This document shows, in pieces, positions 47,081 to 58,490 of a stretch of 64,000 nt of DNA. The first letter of the stretch is position 1; each line of letters starts with the position of its first letter. This DNA is from Isoetes taiwanensis (taxonomy: Eukaryota; Streptophyta; Lycopodiopsida; Isoetales; Isoetaceae). Where the stretch lies: assembly GCA_021234155.1 (NCBI GenBank), contig JAJEKV010000004.1:17669310-17733309 (forward strand). The letters are read 5' to 3'. The notes beneath the pieces were generated by a model that saw nothing but the letters and a program-made list of their open reading frames with translations, was not told the DNA's origin and made no database searches. A program made the position numbers and the translations under genes.

Positions 47081-48625
47081 TGTGACGTTCCATATATTTA
47101 TACGGTGTACGTATAAATACAGTGACATGTCACGGGCTGAGGATACGCCATCATGGGGGTACGTAGACTAACCACAAGGGATTAGTTTAGCTATGCTAAA
47201 TTAATAAGGGGTTAATTAAAGGTTAATTACCTATAATTAAGGAATCATTATCTAATTAACTTAATTAAGCTAATTAAGTTAGGCTAATTAATTAATTAAT
47301 TAGGAAGAGGACACCTGGCCAAACTCGATTGGCCAGTAGGAAACTGCTACTTTGGGGCAGCAAATTCCTAACCCCAATTTGCCCCAAATCGGATCCAGGG
47401 AGAGGAGTTGTTGGGCGCCAAGGCTGGAGATCCCACATGACAATGGTTCCAGCCGGAATTCGGGTTAGTAGATAGATTAGTTTGATATTTCCAGGGCTAG
47501 CGCCTCTGTCAGGCTTCTTTGCTTGTCTTTGATGATGATTAACCCTTGTTTGATAGATAGAACTGTTCTCAACTATTGATTATGCTCTGTGATGGATGGA
47601 TGTATCTTTGGTAGTATCTCTGTTAGTTCTTCCAGAAAGCAGGGATTAAGGGGGGTAGAGACCTCTGTAACCTATGTTCATTAGTATGCTCCTAGTAGCT
47701 CCCATAGTACCCAGTACTTGCGGCCTGTGCACAAGATCCCACCGAGCTGTGGAATCTATGGCATGATTGAAGCACCAGATAAGGGGCCGTAGTGATGAAG
47801 TGTGGGGTGGGGTCTCGCCTGAGCATAAAAGGCTACGGGGACTCCTTCAGTGAGCTAGGCCTAATAGCCGGCCAGTGAACTAGGCCGGGTATGGGTCTGA
47901 CACTCCCTGGGTACAGTGGTATGATCATCCTGTACTTTGATGATAAAGTTAGGGGAATAGGTTGGGTATGGATGCGGGGGTCGCTGATGCGGCACGTATT
48001 CTCTAGCTCACCCATGGAATCACTGCGACCCTGGGAAGGGACACTTCCCTGACCTGCCTCATTGGACCAGAGAGATGTAACCCAGAGTAGTCCCGAAGGG
48101 TGATGCCTTGGGATTGCGTCTCCGGAAGGCTACAATGACGCCATAGCTTGATAGCTCATCTGCAAAGTGTGCACAGGAGGGGCGGATGGAGTGGATAACC
48201 CTAGCCGATGTTCTATGCTAGCCAACGCCATGTCAAGATTCTGTCTGCTGATCTCCTGAGACCTAGCCGTCAGTCGATCCTCATTGGAGTCTGATCCGGG
48301 GTAGAACCTTGGGTTTGGGGTGTTTCCCTTAGCATTAAATGTATCTTCTCTGTTATTATCAGTTGGATGGATGTGCCACCCTTCGTGGTGGTTATTTATG
48401 ATATGATTATGCTGTATGCTAACCTTGTATGCACGCTTCCGCGACTTAGGAGCCCCATTGAAGGCGTGGGCCGAATGACACCTCCGTGTCCTTCACCTGG
48501 GCATCTTCCTATAGATGGTTCGAGTTAGACGGAGGGCCCTGCTCATGGCGAACTGGTTGCCATGGGAGGGGGAAGTCCCCGTATGTATACGTCCGGAGCG
48601 CCGTAGATGTTTAGGGAGCCTCACA
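47081..48625 (+). mobile_element. Element A: 5' LTR
   Basis: It begins TGTGACGTTCC and ends CCTCACA, with a primer-binding site after one base. Length is 1,545 bp. It shares with LTR D (58,491) the start TGTGACGTTCC, a TATACGG..ACGTATA palindrome, ACCCTAAC-like words, GGGGGTAGAGACC, GCACAGGAGGGGCGGATGGA, CCACCCTTCG and a GGTATCAGAGC junction. The two are clearly different copies. No 3' LTR of this element lies in the window. Confidence 0.85.
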
Positions 48626-48626
48626 G

Positions 48627-48638
48627 TGGTATCAGAGC
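48627..48638 (+). other. Element A: primer-binding site (initiator tRNA-Met)
   Basis: TGGTATCAGAGC follows the LTR end by one base. Sequence after it (CCGTGATTTTGGC..AGCACTGACC) parallels the leader of element D. Confidence 0.9.
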
Positions 48639-48639
48639 C

Positions 48640-49306
48640 GTGATTTTGGCTGTCCGAAATCATAGCACTGACCAAATCTCTAACCCGCTAGTTCGGTAGT
48701 TGAGTGGGAGTTTAAGCTAGTTGGACTGCCTAACTTCTTAGTGATTTGGTCTTGTGCTAGGTTGTTGTAATAAATTTTTGGAGGGAAAAAGGTGTGACTG
48801 GAGGATCCAGGTTTGGATGGGCCATAACTTTTTGTAGGTAGCTCGGATGAAGGCGAAAATGGCTCCAACGGATCGGGCACATCCCAAATAATACCCTAGG
48901 GGGCACGTTTCTCGAGGCTCAAATGGCGACCCCAAGGCTAGAAACCAAGATGGGCGCTGCTTGCAAATTAGGTGTTTAGATTTAAAAGTTATGAGCGTAT
49001 AACGCTAACAGCGCCTATATATGGTCCGCCGTATAAAAATACGCACCCGTTTTTTCTTAAGAAAAAAAAAAATAAAGCTTGAAAAAAAGTTAGTTTCAAA
49101 TTTGTGTTTTTTTTTAGAAAGTGTGTTTTTTGAGTCGTCTTCCTGCCGCCATAGCCGCCGGAGTTGAGCTCTCTTGCCGCCATAGCTGACCTTGACCACT
49201 ACCCTGCTACTACCCTAAGAGCCTAGCGCCTCCATCTAGAGTCTAGCGCCACCTATTTTACCCCAAGTGCTCTTCTTCTTGCTAGCCATACACACCGTCT
49301 GTTGCC
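48640..49306 (+). other. Element A: leader
   Basis: Untranslated leader with no ORF of note. A/T runs lie at 49,050-49,115. None of the nested inverted repeats found in element D is present here. Confidence 0.5.
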
Positions 49307-50229
49307 ATGTTGCGCTTCAAGCTCACTGTAGATCTAAAACCCATGAATGTATACCAGCTCTATAGTGTTCTTGTAGATCATCTCGCAGACGATAGTGATA
49401 CGGTTGACACTGTTCTAAACCTTCTTGTTACCCATTTTGTAGAGGGCCGTAGAATCCCATATCCTATCTTCCATTTTAATGAATGCTTCCTTATGAAGTT
49501 GAATGAGGCCAACGCGGCCTATACTTTGGTCGAGCAGCCTGATCAAGCCCAAGCCATAGTTAAGTTCTATCCGCTAGCGAGCCTAAAAGAAGATCCTGTA
49601 GAGCTCACACGAGAGGAAGCCCAGAGGATTATGCACCTTGCGAGGATAGAGGACCTGCAGTAGATTGCTAGTGGTCTTCCAGCAGAGAGAGCTACATGCT
49701 TTTATTACCTAGGGAAAGGCCATGTGCTCATGTACTTGGACCATTATAACCTGCCCCCTTTCTATTGGAATGAAGAGTTACATAGCTTCATTTTCGACAA
49801 TCTTCCACCTAACTTCACACAGGACCGCATGGATCTCATAGAGACCGACATGCAAGCTCGACCGGCCCGATATCATGCAGAGATTGCACGGCGAATTTAG
49901 GTGCGCCAGGACAAGGAAGCCCGAGATGCTGAGAGGGAGCGTATTCATAGAGCGGAAGAAGTTGCCCAAACGGAGCAGAGTATAGGTCAGAATGTAGTTC
50001 CAGATGTGGAAGAGCGGGTGGGTAACCAGAAGAGGAAGTTCACAAAACCAAGGAGGGGAGGCGTTCATTATAAAACCCGACTGCAGAAGGATGCTGAGAT
50101 CGGCAAGAACACGTCGGCACAACGTCGGGAACAGAAGGTACAAAGAGTGTTTGGGGTCTGGGTTCGGGAACTCCTGCAAGACAGCCCTCTGTGAGGACCC
50201 GTGGATCTAACAGGAGAATCCGGGGGCTA
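49307..50229 (+). pseudogene. Element A: gag-like first ORF, two in-frame TAGs, cut by element B
   Basis: From ATG 49,307 a single frame can be read to 50,194, broken only by TAG at 49,661 and TAG at 49,898. The N-terminal half (MLRFKLTVDLKPMNVYQLYS..) is globular and contains YLGKGHVLMYLDHYN after the first stop. After the second stop comes a charged helix (VRQDKEARDAERERIHRAEE) and a basic Arg/Lys tail. Position directly behind leader and primer-binding site and the basic C-terminus suit a capsid/gag role, but I cannot match a named gag family. A change from CAG to TAG, expected at methylated CHG sites, would explain either stop. The ORF is interrupted at 50,229 by the LTR of element B. Confidence 0.6.
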
Positions 50230-50744
50230 TGTCACGCGGGATTTGCAAGAAAAGAACAAGAAAGAGAAAACAGAGCAAAAAGAGAACAATGAGATCACAA
50301 TGAAAAAAACAACTCTTTTGACATCAATGATGATACATGAGCTCTCACAATAGAGAGGAAAATGAAGTGAGACAAGACTCAAAACTCATCTAAAAAATCA
50401 TGTGCTAGCTCTACTCATATATATAGTACAATGGCCTTTGGCCCAATATAGACACTCTGACTGATCTCGGTGCCGACTCCTGGAAGGAGGCCTGATTTGC
50501 AGGAATGCTGGCGGTGCCTCTTGAAGTGCCTGGAATCACGCTGACGCTGATGCGGGCGGTGACGGGCCCTCACTTGTCTGAGCGCCGCCTCTTGGTAGCG
50601 GATGCAGGCTTTGACTGCGTGGTCTGCTGCTTGGTCTTCTGCTGGGCCTTTGACGACTGACCCGTGCCTGACTGTGGATCCTTGGACTTGACCTGGTCCG
50701 TCGTATGCATGAATAGTCCTGTACCAGGAGGCACAGGACTAACA
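50230..50744 (-). mobile_element. Element B: 3' LTR
   Basis: On the minus strand it begins TGTTAGTCCTGTG and ends CCGCGTGACA, giving inverted TGT..ACA ends and 515 bp. A purine-rich tract immediately precedes it. A CATATATATAG TATA-like sequence lies inside (about 50,416-50,427). The bases GGCTA before 50,230 would be half of the target duplication. The matching 5' LTR is not found up to 58,490, where element D begins. Confidence 0.75.
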
Positions 50745-50757
50745 CTCCCCCCCACCA
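50745..50757 (-). other. Element B: polypurine tract
   Basis: The minus strand reads TGGTGGGGGGGAG directly before the LTR TGTTAG. This is the expected plus-strand primer for reverse transcription and fixes both the strand and the LTR boundary. Confidence 0.8.
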
Positions 50758-50865
50758 AACGACACTCAGTCTGAAGAAAAGGAGGAAGTGTTTCGGAGGG
50801 CGGGAATCCAGCAGTCTGAAAGTGATCCTCACGGGAATGAGGACGGGCACCATTATGGTAAGTGC

Positions 50866-52848
50866 CTATGAGATCTTGACGTATTTGAAGAGCAGCAGGA
50901 GTGTTGAACCCAAGGGCAGGATGGCATCAAGGAGGAAATGAGAGCGCACCATGTCTTCAAGGGCAGCATGGGCTTCAGAAGAAACAAACTGGCACTCCAT
51001 GAGTAGGCAGGTCTGGAGACCGAAGGCACTGACGCTGGCATTCGGGTTGCAGTAAAAGATGGGACGCTGCCGATTTAAGGAGCTGACCAGGATGCACTTG
51101 AGAGCAACACAGAAACCAGCCTGACGGTGGACTGAAGGGTCTGGTGAGGTAGCGGCATTCTGCAAGAAGGTATCAAGGCCATGAAGAGCATCAGCAGGCC
51201 GTTGCCAACCACGCTCATTAGCAATATAGATCCAATTCTCAGTGGTGTCCAAGGTGGCATTATCTTCCCAATCTGAGCGTCTGACAAATCGGGGATCCCA
51301 CCGGAGATCCGTCGAGATCTGAGGCGGAGTCGATCCAGCGTGGCCATCCATGACCTTCGTCCAAAAGGGAAGACGCCAGTCAGAAGAGAGGAACCGTGGG
51401 CATGGAGGGACTCCTAAGGAAGCATATGGAGAGGGAAGCATGCCCGTGTGTGTGGGTTGCAGAGCCATGTCCCTAAATGCTCGAACAAGATTATTATCAA
51501 GAGCACGACACCAATGGTCCCATTCTGAAGTAGAGAGTAATTGATATACAGGAGGATTGACCCAACCCGTGGGGATGGTCTTGCTTTCCAGAAGGCCACG
51601 CAGTTGATTGTAGCCTCCCAAGTGCTGCATATAAATTTGGGCGAACTCAAGATCGTCAGGATGCGCCAAATTTTTGTTTACCTGTTCCAATGTTTCAGCC
51701 TGCCACAGGGGTAAGTGCTGAGCAAGTTCAGGTATGTACTCCTGTTCAAAAGTCTGAGACTGAGCAGGATCCTTGAAATATGGGTTGGTTGATGATAACA
51801 ACCAAGCAGCATTGGAGTTGCCTCGAAAAACACAATGGGCCTCATTGGAATTTATCATGGAGATCCGCCAGGTAGAAGTCATGAAAAACATAAGCCATTG
51901 GCTGAACCACACGGAAAGTGACCAATTCGGGGTCTTCAGAACTGAGCTGATCAAAGACTAAGAGTGCACAAAATAAACCCTTGTCTTCTATAGAAAGATC
52001 CGGCCAGATCCGAAGGAAATCCACACTTTTGAGTGGCTGTTGATGAACATGGCCATTGGCCGCATACCACTTCAAAAGGAAAAGGTGCCGTCGGGCCACC
52101 ACATAGTCAAGATAGTTGTAAGGAGTAGAGAAGTCCACAGGGATGTTGGTAGCAATGTCGATATATCCCTCCTGTTTGTTTTGGGTGTCTTCAGCAGATT
52201 GAACAGCTTGCTGAAGCTGATGTCCAAGGTCACGGATCCGGTTCTCCTTTTCTAACAGAAGACGGGACTGATCACGGACCCGTTTAATAGGAAGCATGGC
52301 ATGTGAAGAGGATTGCCCTGGAGTTTGGAGTCAAAGCGTGGCAATCTCAGCGTCATCGATGACCTTCTGCTTCTGAGCCTCCGAAAGCTGATCCTGAATG
52401 GACGTTAGCTGACTGGTCAGCGTGGAAAGCTGAGCTTCGAGGGAGGTGAGTCTAGCATCACGCTCGGTAAGGTCGTGAACTTGAGTGCGGTAATTGTGAG
52501 AAAGCTCCATGTACAAAGTGTCTAGCTTAGCAATGTCTTTCTCCTTGTCACCCAGGAGGGTATCCTTTGTCTTGTTCTGCTCCAACAATTCCTGGATGGT
52601 GGTTTGTAACTGAGCCTGTTGATCTTCAAGCAGGCTGGTCTGATCCTGTACAGTTTTGAGGTCTACACGTGCCTGTAATAGAGCCGCGTGCTTTTCTTGA
52701 AGTTGGGCTTCCAAGTTTTGAACTTGTGCAGTGGCAGCTTGAAGGTCTCGGTGAACTGCATCCGAAGCCTCCAGGGACGCCTGAACACCATTCATGAGTG
52801 CCTCCTGTGATGCTTGTAACTACATGGCAGTGCTGGAATTGGTACCAT
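50866..52848 (-). pseudogene. Element B: gag-like ORF, C-terminal two-thirds
   Basis: Minus-strand continuation of the ORF begun at 57,810, after the insertion of element C. From 52,795 it forms a long coiled coil (LQAATAQVQNLEAQLQEKHA.., QLSTLTSQLTSIQDQLSEAQ). An in-frame TGA falls at 52,331, then the same frame runs on through ..KRVRDQSRLLLEKENRIRDL and DYVVARRHLFLLKWYAANGH. A frame change near 51,845 leads into a 330-residue globular part (NSNEAHCVFRGNSNAAWLLS.. to the stop at 50,866). No protease, reverse transcriptase or integrase is present and only 108 bases separate the stop from the polypurine tract. Element B therefore carries gag-like coding only and would depend on another element. 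The C-terminal domain is unknown to me. Confidence 0.65.
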
Positions 52849-54439
52849 TAGGGCGGATTTGGGGTCTCAAAATGGCCCTTATCTTGGATGCCAGAATTCC
52901 ACGTCATGTTTCTCGCGACCAATGATGTTTGCGCATTTTTTTCCAAAGTCAGTATTAGTTGGCAAGTAGAAAGAGGAGCAGGCTTACTTGGCATCCACAT
53001 GGCGAAATTTCATAGGACATGTTTGTGCATTCATTGCAACCACATTAATGGCCCGCATTTTTCGAAAATCGTATCGCGGACCAAAATAATGGCTACTTTT
53101 CCCGCCTCTTGTGCATGCCCACATGCACCAACCACCTTTTCAAATTTTGGCACCAAGATTTCCATTGTTCACATTAAGCGCCGCTACGTGCATCCTCTCC
53201 GCCGGCTCTTCATTTGGAATCCAAGTCTCCAATAGTGTCTGCGTGTTTTTTTATGGGCGAGCATAGAGTTAAGCAACAACGAGGCGATGTCGATGGACAA
53301 GCAAACGTGACGTTACATGCCATGTTTTTACTACCCAAATTTTCATTCTGAAGTTTTCCTACTTTTCAGCTCTTCCCATTCATCGTGTTGCTCCACGCCA
53401 TTCATTCTTACAATTCAACGACCGACCAGTATCTCTAATTGCATCCATCATTGCTCCTAGTACTCCTACATTGCTTCTCAGCTTCATCACTTACAAAACA
53501 ATAAAGGCATTACGGTGGAAGGATATCTATCCATAGGCTTGTGGGTGAGAATGCTATCCTTAACTAAGGATGACTATGGAGTTACATCGGCGGGCGACAT
53601 TCATACGCAAATGAATAGGTAGAACTATAGGGTTCAAAATAAATGCTATGGATAGTATATTGCAAAAACAAAAAAGGGAAGGGAGGGGGAAGGGGTTTGA
53701 AGAGGAGGATATTTGCAAATTTGCACCCTCAATAATACATGGATCACACCATGCGAAAATGCATATGCACTTTGTAAATGTGTAGTGAGATTTCAAGTCA
53801 TGTGATCCTTGCTTCTTTTTCTTCCCTCTTCTTGATTTATATTCACTCACCGAATCAAATATTTTTCTTTGGGCTATATTTATCGATGTCGGGGATTTGG
53901 GACTAGGGAAAAGCATTACCGCATCGTTGTTGTCTAACATATGGACATAAGAGACATGCTTTTCCAAGATATACATTCAGGGCAATGGGCATCTAGTTTT
54001 ACGTTGTAAAATTGTGGGAGCCGAGCTTGAAAGTCGTCCCATGACCTCGTTTAAGCGAATTGTGCAAGCCTTATGAGAATGGTGTCCTTGCAATGAAGAA
54101 ATATTTGATAAGACGTGCATCCAGGGTTGTTGAAAAAATGAGTTACAAAATATTTGCTCCATTAGAGGTGTTTACTAATGCCACGACACAAAAGCTCCAA
54201 AGACATATTGTATAAAATGTCGCTTTCATGAGCCTTTGGATCAGTTAACTCAAAGTGTCACATATGGAAACATTGTTAGGTTTGATAAAATAACATAAAA
54301 ATCTTATTTAATAAAGCTTTGGTTGTTGGTAAAGTGTTGGCTTATTGATTATGTGTTTGTATTTTGCTTTCTTTGAAACAGTTTAGTTCATAAAACATAA
54401 TATAACTTGGAATGATACATATTTTATATGCAAATGGGA

Positions 54440-55330
54440 GACTATTGATGAGGGATCTATTGACAACAAACAAGAAAGTGGATCACACCATGCGAATTTA
54501 GTATATTCCAACCTTTTAGCTTATACAAAATTCGCTTGGTGTGATCTTTTTGGAAAAACATGACTTCCTATAGTAAAATTACTTTGATTATCTTTTAATA
54601 AAAGAAATATATATGTGTCTTATTTGAAGTTAAGTGTGGATATGTGACGTGCTCATTTATTGATAACGTGTTTGCTTTTTGAAAAGGGCTAATAACTTTA
54701 TGTACTACTAGAGTTGGTAAAGTATTTTAGATGCAAATATGATGCTTGATGTGATCCTTCTTAAAAAAAGATATGCTCTTTGAAAAGGACTAATAACTTT
54801 ATGCACTTGGGGTGGTAAAGCATTAAATGAGAAGGGGTACTTGTGTTTAATTTTAATTTGACAACAAATAAGAAAGTGGATCACATGATGCGAATTTAGT
54901 GTGTTCCATTTTTGTTGCATATGTACTATTCGCTTGGTGTGATCCTTCTTGAAAAATAATATGCTCTTTGAAAAGGGATAATGACTTATGTACTTAAGAG
55001 TGGTAAAGCATATTAGATACAAATAGGAATGAGTACTTGTGTTTAATTTTAATTTGACAACAAATAAGAAAGTGGATCACACCATGCGAATTTAGTGTGT
55101 CCCTTTTTTTTGGCATATGTATTATTCGCTTGGTGTGATCCATCTTGAAAAAAAAAATAGCTTTCAAGTAAAGGGAAAGAAAGAAATATCTTATTTAAAG
55201 TGTAAAGTGTTAGTATATAGAGTATTGGTTTATTAAAATACTATTTGTTTACGCTAAGTTGTAAGTTGAATATTTGTGTTTCTATTTACTTTTTTACGCA
55301 AGGATCACACCAGGCGAATTTCTTATATGC
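54440..55330. repeat. Element C: sub-repeats with GGATCACACCAWGCGAA in both orientations
   Basis: Units of about 196 bp (GACAACAAATAAGAAAGTGG, then ATCACACCATGCGAATTTAG, and on the far side ATTCGCTTGGTGTGATCC) occur about three times between 54,460 and 55,145. Single or diverged copies of the 17-base motif stand at 53,741, 55,304, 56,051 and, reversed, at 56,101. Within each unit the motif faces its own inverted copy, so each can form a hairpin. No coding function is likely. Confidence 0.65.
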
Positions 55331-55710
55331 AATTACTTACTAAGATGAAGATTTCGCATCATATGATCCTCTTTAAACAAGGATGGCTTTGACCTTCAAT
55401 GTTCATAAATTTTATGAATGTTTGCATATAAGAATGTCACATATCATATTTTCTTAAAAAATAGTCATCAAATGGATAACTAGTCAAAGAGTTCTTCTAC
55501 TACTTAAAGAGTTTCAAGACTCATTTTTGCTATAATTTAAATAGCAATAGAGTTTTAAAGGAATCTATTGTTAAAGGTAGTCAAAGACTTCTTGTATTAG
55601 CGGTATCTAAACACAAACACCATAACCTTTGTACTTCAAGAATGTATAAACCCTTCACATTGCAAAGTATAATGTCATTTATTAGCATCTTCACGGACAT
55701 TTCCCCTTCC

Positions 55711-56160
55711 TTATCGGAAGCAGCTCATCTCAAGGAACTGTATTCGATTCCGAATGCCTTCATCCTCTCTCAATCTCTCACAATATCCTAGAAGGCCAGA
55801 GTTACCGTCACCACAAAATCGGACTAAACTTGAAACGTCCTGAAATGACGATTTCTTGCCACTCAACGGATCCAATGGATATAAACTGCCATCCGCCCAG
55901 ATGTCAACACTTTTTGAGCCTGCAAGACACAACACGTCGAGGTCTAAGTTCTTATTTTTTAGACCTCCTTTTTTGCGATTGAAGACTGGAGCATATTCGT
56001 GAGTCAGTTGGATCCTTATCCACACATCATTTGGAGCTTCCATACTGCGTGGATCGCACGGCGCGAAATGAAGATGTACAATTTGTATGCCCCAGCACAA
56101 TTCGCTTCGTGTGAGCCGAATGTCCGTACTAACCTCGTTTTTGAAATTTGCAACGTGCAT
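55711..56160 (-). CDS. Element C: ORF sharing the DIWA motif family
   Basis: A 149-codon frame with NDVWIRIQLTHEYAPVFNRK, a KKGGLKNK basic patch, then LDLDVLCLAGSKSVDIWADG and SLYPLDPLSGKKSSFQD. The second half aligns with the ORFs at 29,600-29,906 and 40,362-40,655. It is the best coding candidate of element C, but it lacks any DDE/DDD triad I can identify and is short for a transposase. It may be a fragment of the element's own gene or a captured host exon. The frame at 53,560-53,976 has no such support. Confidence 0.45.
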   Translation of the reverse strand: MHVANFKNEVSTDIRLTRSELCWGIQIVHLHFAPCDPRSMEAPNDVWIRIQLTHEYAPVFNRKKGGLKNKNLDLDVLCLAGSKSVDIWADGSLYPLDPLSGKKSSFQDVSSLVRFCGDGNSGLLGYCERLREDEGIRNRIQFLEMSCFR

Positions 56161-56908
56161 ATGGAAATCGAAAAGTCCATTCTCCTACAATCCATGCTTT
56201 TATACATTAAGCAAATTCAAATTTCGAATTGTAGGGGGCGGAAAGCCTGTATTGGGATGAAGTAAAGATCCCGGTTAATGCTGGGTTCACATGGACGAAC
56301 TGCGAAGCGCTGGCTTAAAACCTGCTGAACTTGGGCTGAGGCAAAAAAATTCAGCCCCGTTTTGGAAAATCAGCCCTTGCAAGATCCAACTTGCGTAGCT
56401 GATGCAGCGCTGAATTTTTTAATCAGTGCTGACTTCGCCAGAACTCAGCGGAGGGCCTAAACTTCTCCATGTGAACCACCCATAAGGCGCAGCCGCAGCG
56501 CCTCGAAATGAAAGTCTGATACAAAGCTTCAACCTACACATTCAAATTTTGAAATGTGGAAGGCGGGAAGCTTGTATGGCCATGGCCTCTAAATGAAAAT
56601 AGCGCAAGAATCGGTGACACGCACGCTTGGTATCTGACAAACCAAGAGGCACCGTCATGAGTTGCAGGTATGCTATAATGCAAGTGGCTTTTTAGAAGCA
56701 CCACATGTTGCATCAGCCTGTCTGACAACCAACAGAATTAAATACATATGGCGCCATGAATGCGCAATCCCCCTTATTCCGGGAGAATATTCCAAGTAAA
56801 TCTGTAATGATGAGATTTTGGTATCCTAGGTGGCATGGGAAAAAAGGAGCGGAAATATGACGTGGAATGGCTGATAGGAGGCCATTTTGAGACCCCAAAT
56901 CCGCCCTA

Positions 56909-57810
56909 ATGAGGAGCTATCGAGGATGTGGAGGTGCAGGACCCTGTTGCTGCCTGGTCTGAGATTGTTGAGAGGCATGACGGGAAGTGGAAGGCGTGGC
57001 TTCAGTGGAGGAAGAGGAGACAGTGACATGCGTGGTCTGGTTTTGAACATGACCAGGGGAAGTCTGGCGTGAAGGTACAGCCTGTTGGGTTTGCCGTTGG
57101 GAATGCAGAGACCGCTGAGTGGAGGCATGAGAAGTGGAAGGAGTCTCAGGAACAGCAAGATAATGACGGATGAGTGCCTGAAGATGGCCACCCACTGAGG
57201 CTTCATGTCCAGAGGAGGGGGCAGCCCTAATGCGGTCGACTTCATGAAGGAGGCGGTAGAATAATATCTGGGGCCAATCAAGATGGAGATTGGAGCGGAT
57301 GGCAGTGATGACCATATTATAGAATGGCTTATTGATATGGGTGTTCTTGATAGAATACCCAAGCAATTTGCGCCACAGAAACTTCACAAAAGTATCATGT
57401 GACTTGGCAATATTTGTGAGGCGATGCTGGTTGGCTTGATAAGCAGGAGCACCAAACTGAGTGACGTCCATGTCCTGTAAAACAGCCCAAGATACAGAAG
57501 GTTTTTGCAAGGGAATACGGAATACCTCAGAAATCAAGGGCTGTGTGAGCAAAATGGTGGTGCCATCGACCACCGTAGCAAATCCTTCCGGGCTGTTGAC
57601 GATGTGAGCGATAAACTGCTTCAAGTGCTCCGGATTTGGGGCCGGGAGCTCCAGTTGCGAGAATTCGTAAAGCTTGTGGCGTTCCGCTACTTCCCGACTC
57701 GGACCAGCAAGGGCCTCGCGAAAGGTGGGCGTCGAGAAAGACACAGACTCGAAAAGAGTCGCATCCCCTGGAGCAGAAGCTTGAAGTGTAGAAAATTTGG
57801 GTGCAGCCAT
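56909..57810 (-). pseudogene. Element B: gag-like ORF, N-terminal third
   Basis: From ATG 57,810 (MAAPKFSTLQASAPGDATLF..; an upstream in-frame ATG at 57,942 is possible) the frame runs to TAG 56,917, eleven bases before element C. A helical globular domain covers about 200 residues and includes LPAPNPEHLKQFIAHIVNSP, LLTQPLISEVFRIPLQKPSV, KFLWRKLLGYSIKNTHINKP and SNLHLDWPQILFYRLLHEVD. The pattern recalls the 'putative plant transposon protein' domain found in plant retroelement gag-like proteins, but that is only a resemblance. A Ser/Thr/Gln-rich low-complexity tail follows. The TAG at 56,917 and another at about 52,820 are the only stops at the C junction. Confidence 0.6.
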
Positions 57811-57942
57811 GGCGAAGAGCGTCGGAAAAGAACGGTGATGCAAAGGCGGAGAGCGGAGAACAGAAGACGAAGGCGCAGATAGACGAAAAGGTTTAGGGTG
57901 CGCAAGTGTAGGCGAAGGGGCATGATGAGGGCGAAACAGCAA

Positions 57943-58490
57943 CCGTAGATGATGCCAGGTGGCGATAGATGCGCAGGAGGCGATTGAATTGCAAAAGTTT
58001 GGCTAAGTCCCCAAACGGTAAAGGGAGAAGCAAGGAACGGTGGAGATGAGACGTGAGAGAATGATCGGATGTGACAGCTGGCGAAAGGACACATATTAAT
58101 GTTCGACGGGCGTGAAAAGAAAGAATGTCATTTAATGCTGGCAACTCGAAGTGGGATCTCATTAAAACGAAGGTGTCAGAAGGTACCATGGCTAGATATG
58201 CGGCGGGAGAAAAGATTCCCCATTTAGAAACAGCCTTGCATTGCAACCACATTGGCGAATTTTCTGATTGGTCCAGGGAGGTCTTCGGTTGGCTATATAA
58301 GACGAACAGGGAGCGAAGCGGAGACATCCGATGGCGCTCAGTATGTCTGCGGCTGGATTGCACGATAAATGCACTATGCCTTCCAACTGCCTGGAGTGGA
58401 TTACTTGTAAAATGGACTGCCTGGACCTCTGGCGATGCCATAATCGTGGCATTGCGATGGACGGGTGGTGTGCCGGTATGGCTGAGCATG
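57943..58490 (-). other. Element B: region upstream of the ORF, cut by element D
   Basis: This is presumed 5' leader of element B. It has no match to B's 3' LTR, so the 5' LTR must lie beyond the insertion of element D (or be lost). A plus-strand GGCTATATAAGACG TATA-like motif at 58,288-58,301 is noted. Long overlapping frames on both strands show no recognised domain. Confidence 0.4.

Larger units (their letters stand above)
52851..56906. mobile_element. Element C: 4,056-bp TIR element with TA target duplication
   Basis: The ends are inverted copies. The left starts GGGCGGATTTGGGGTCTC at 52,851 and the right ends with its reverse complement at 56,906. They are perfect for 26 bases, then similar for some 40 more (including a shared ATTCCACGTCAT). 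TA flanks both sides. Removing the element plus one TA joins the two halves of element B's ORF in frame, which fixes the borders. The TA duplication fits the Tc1/mariner group among others. No transposase is recognisable, so it is non-autonomous or decayed. Confidence 0.8.

Noticed and set aside
53560-53976. 138-codon minus-strand ORF in element C
   Set aside because: No domain, low-complexity hydrophobic composition and overlap with motif repeats; not supported as a gene.
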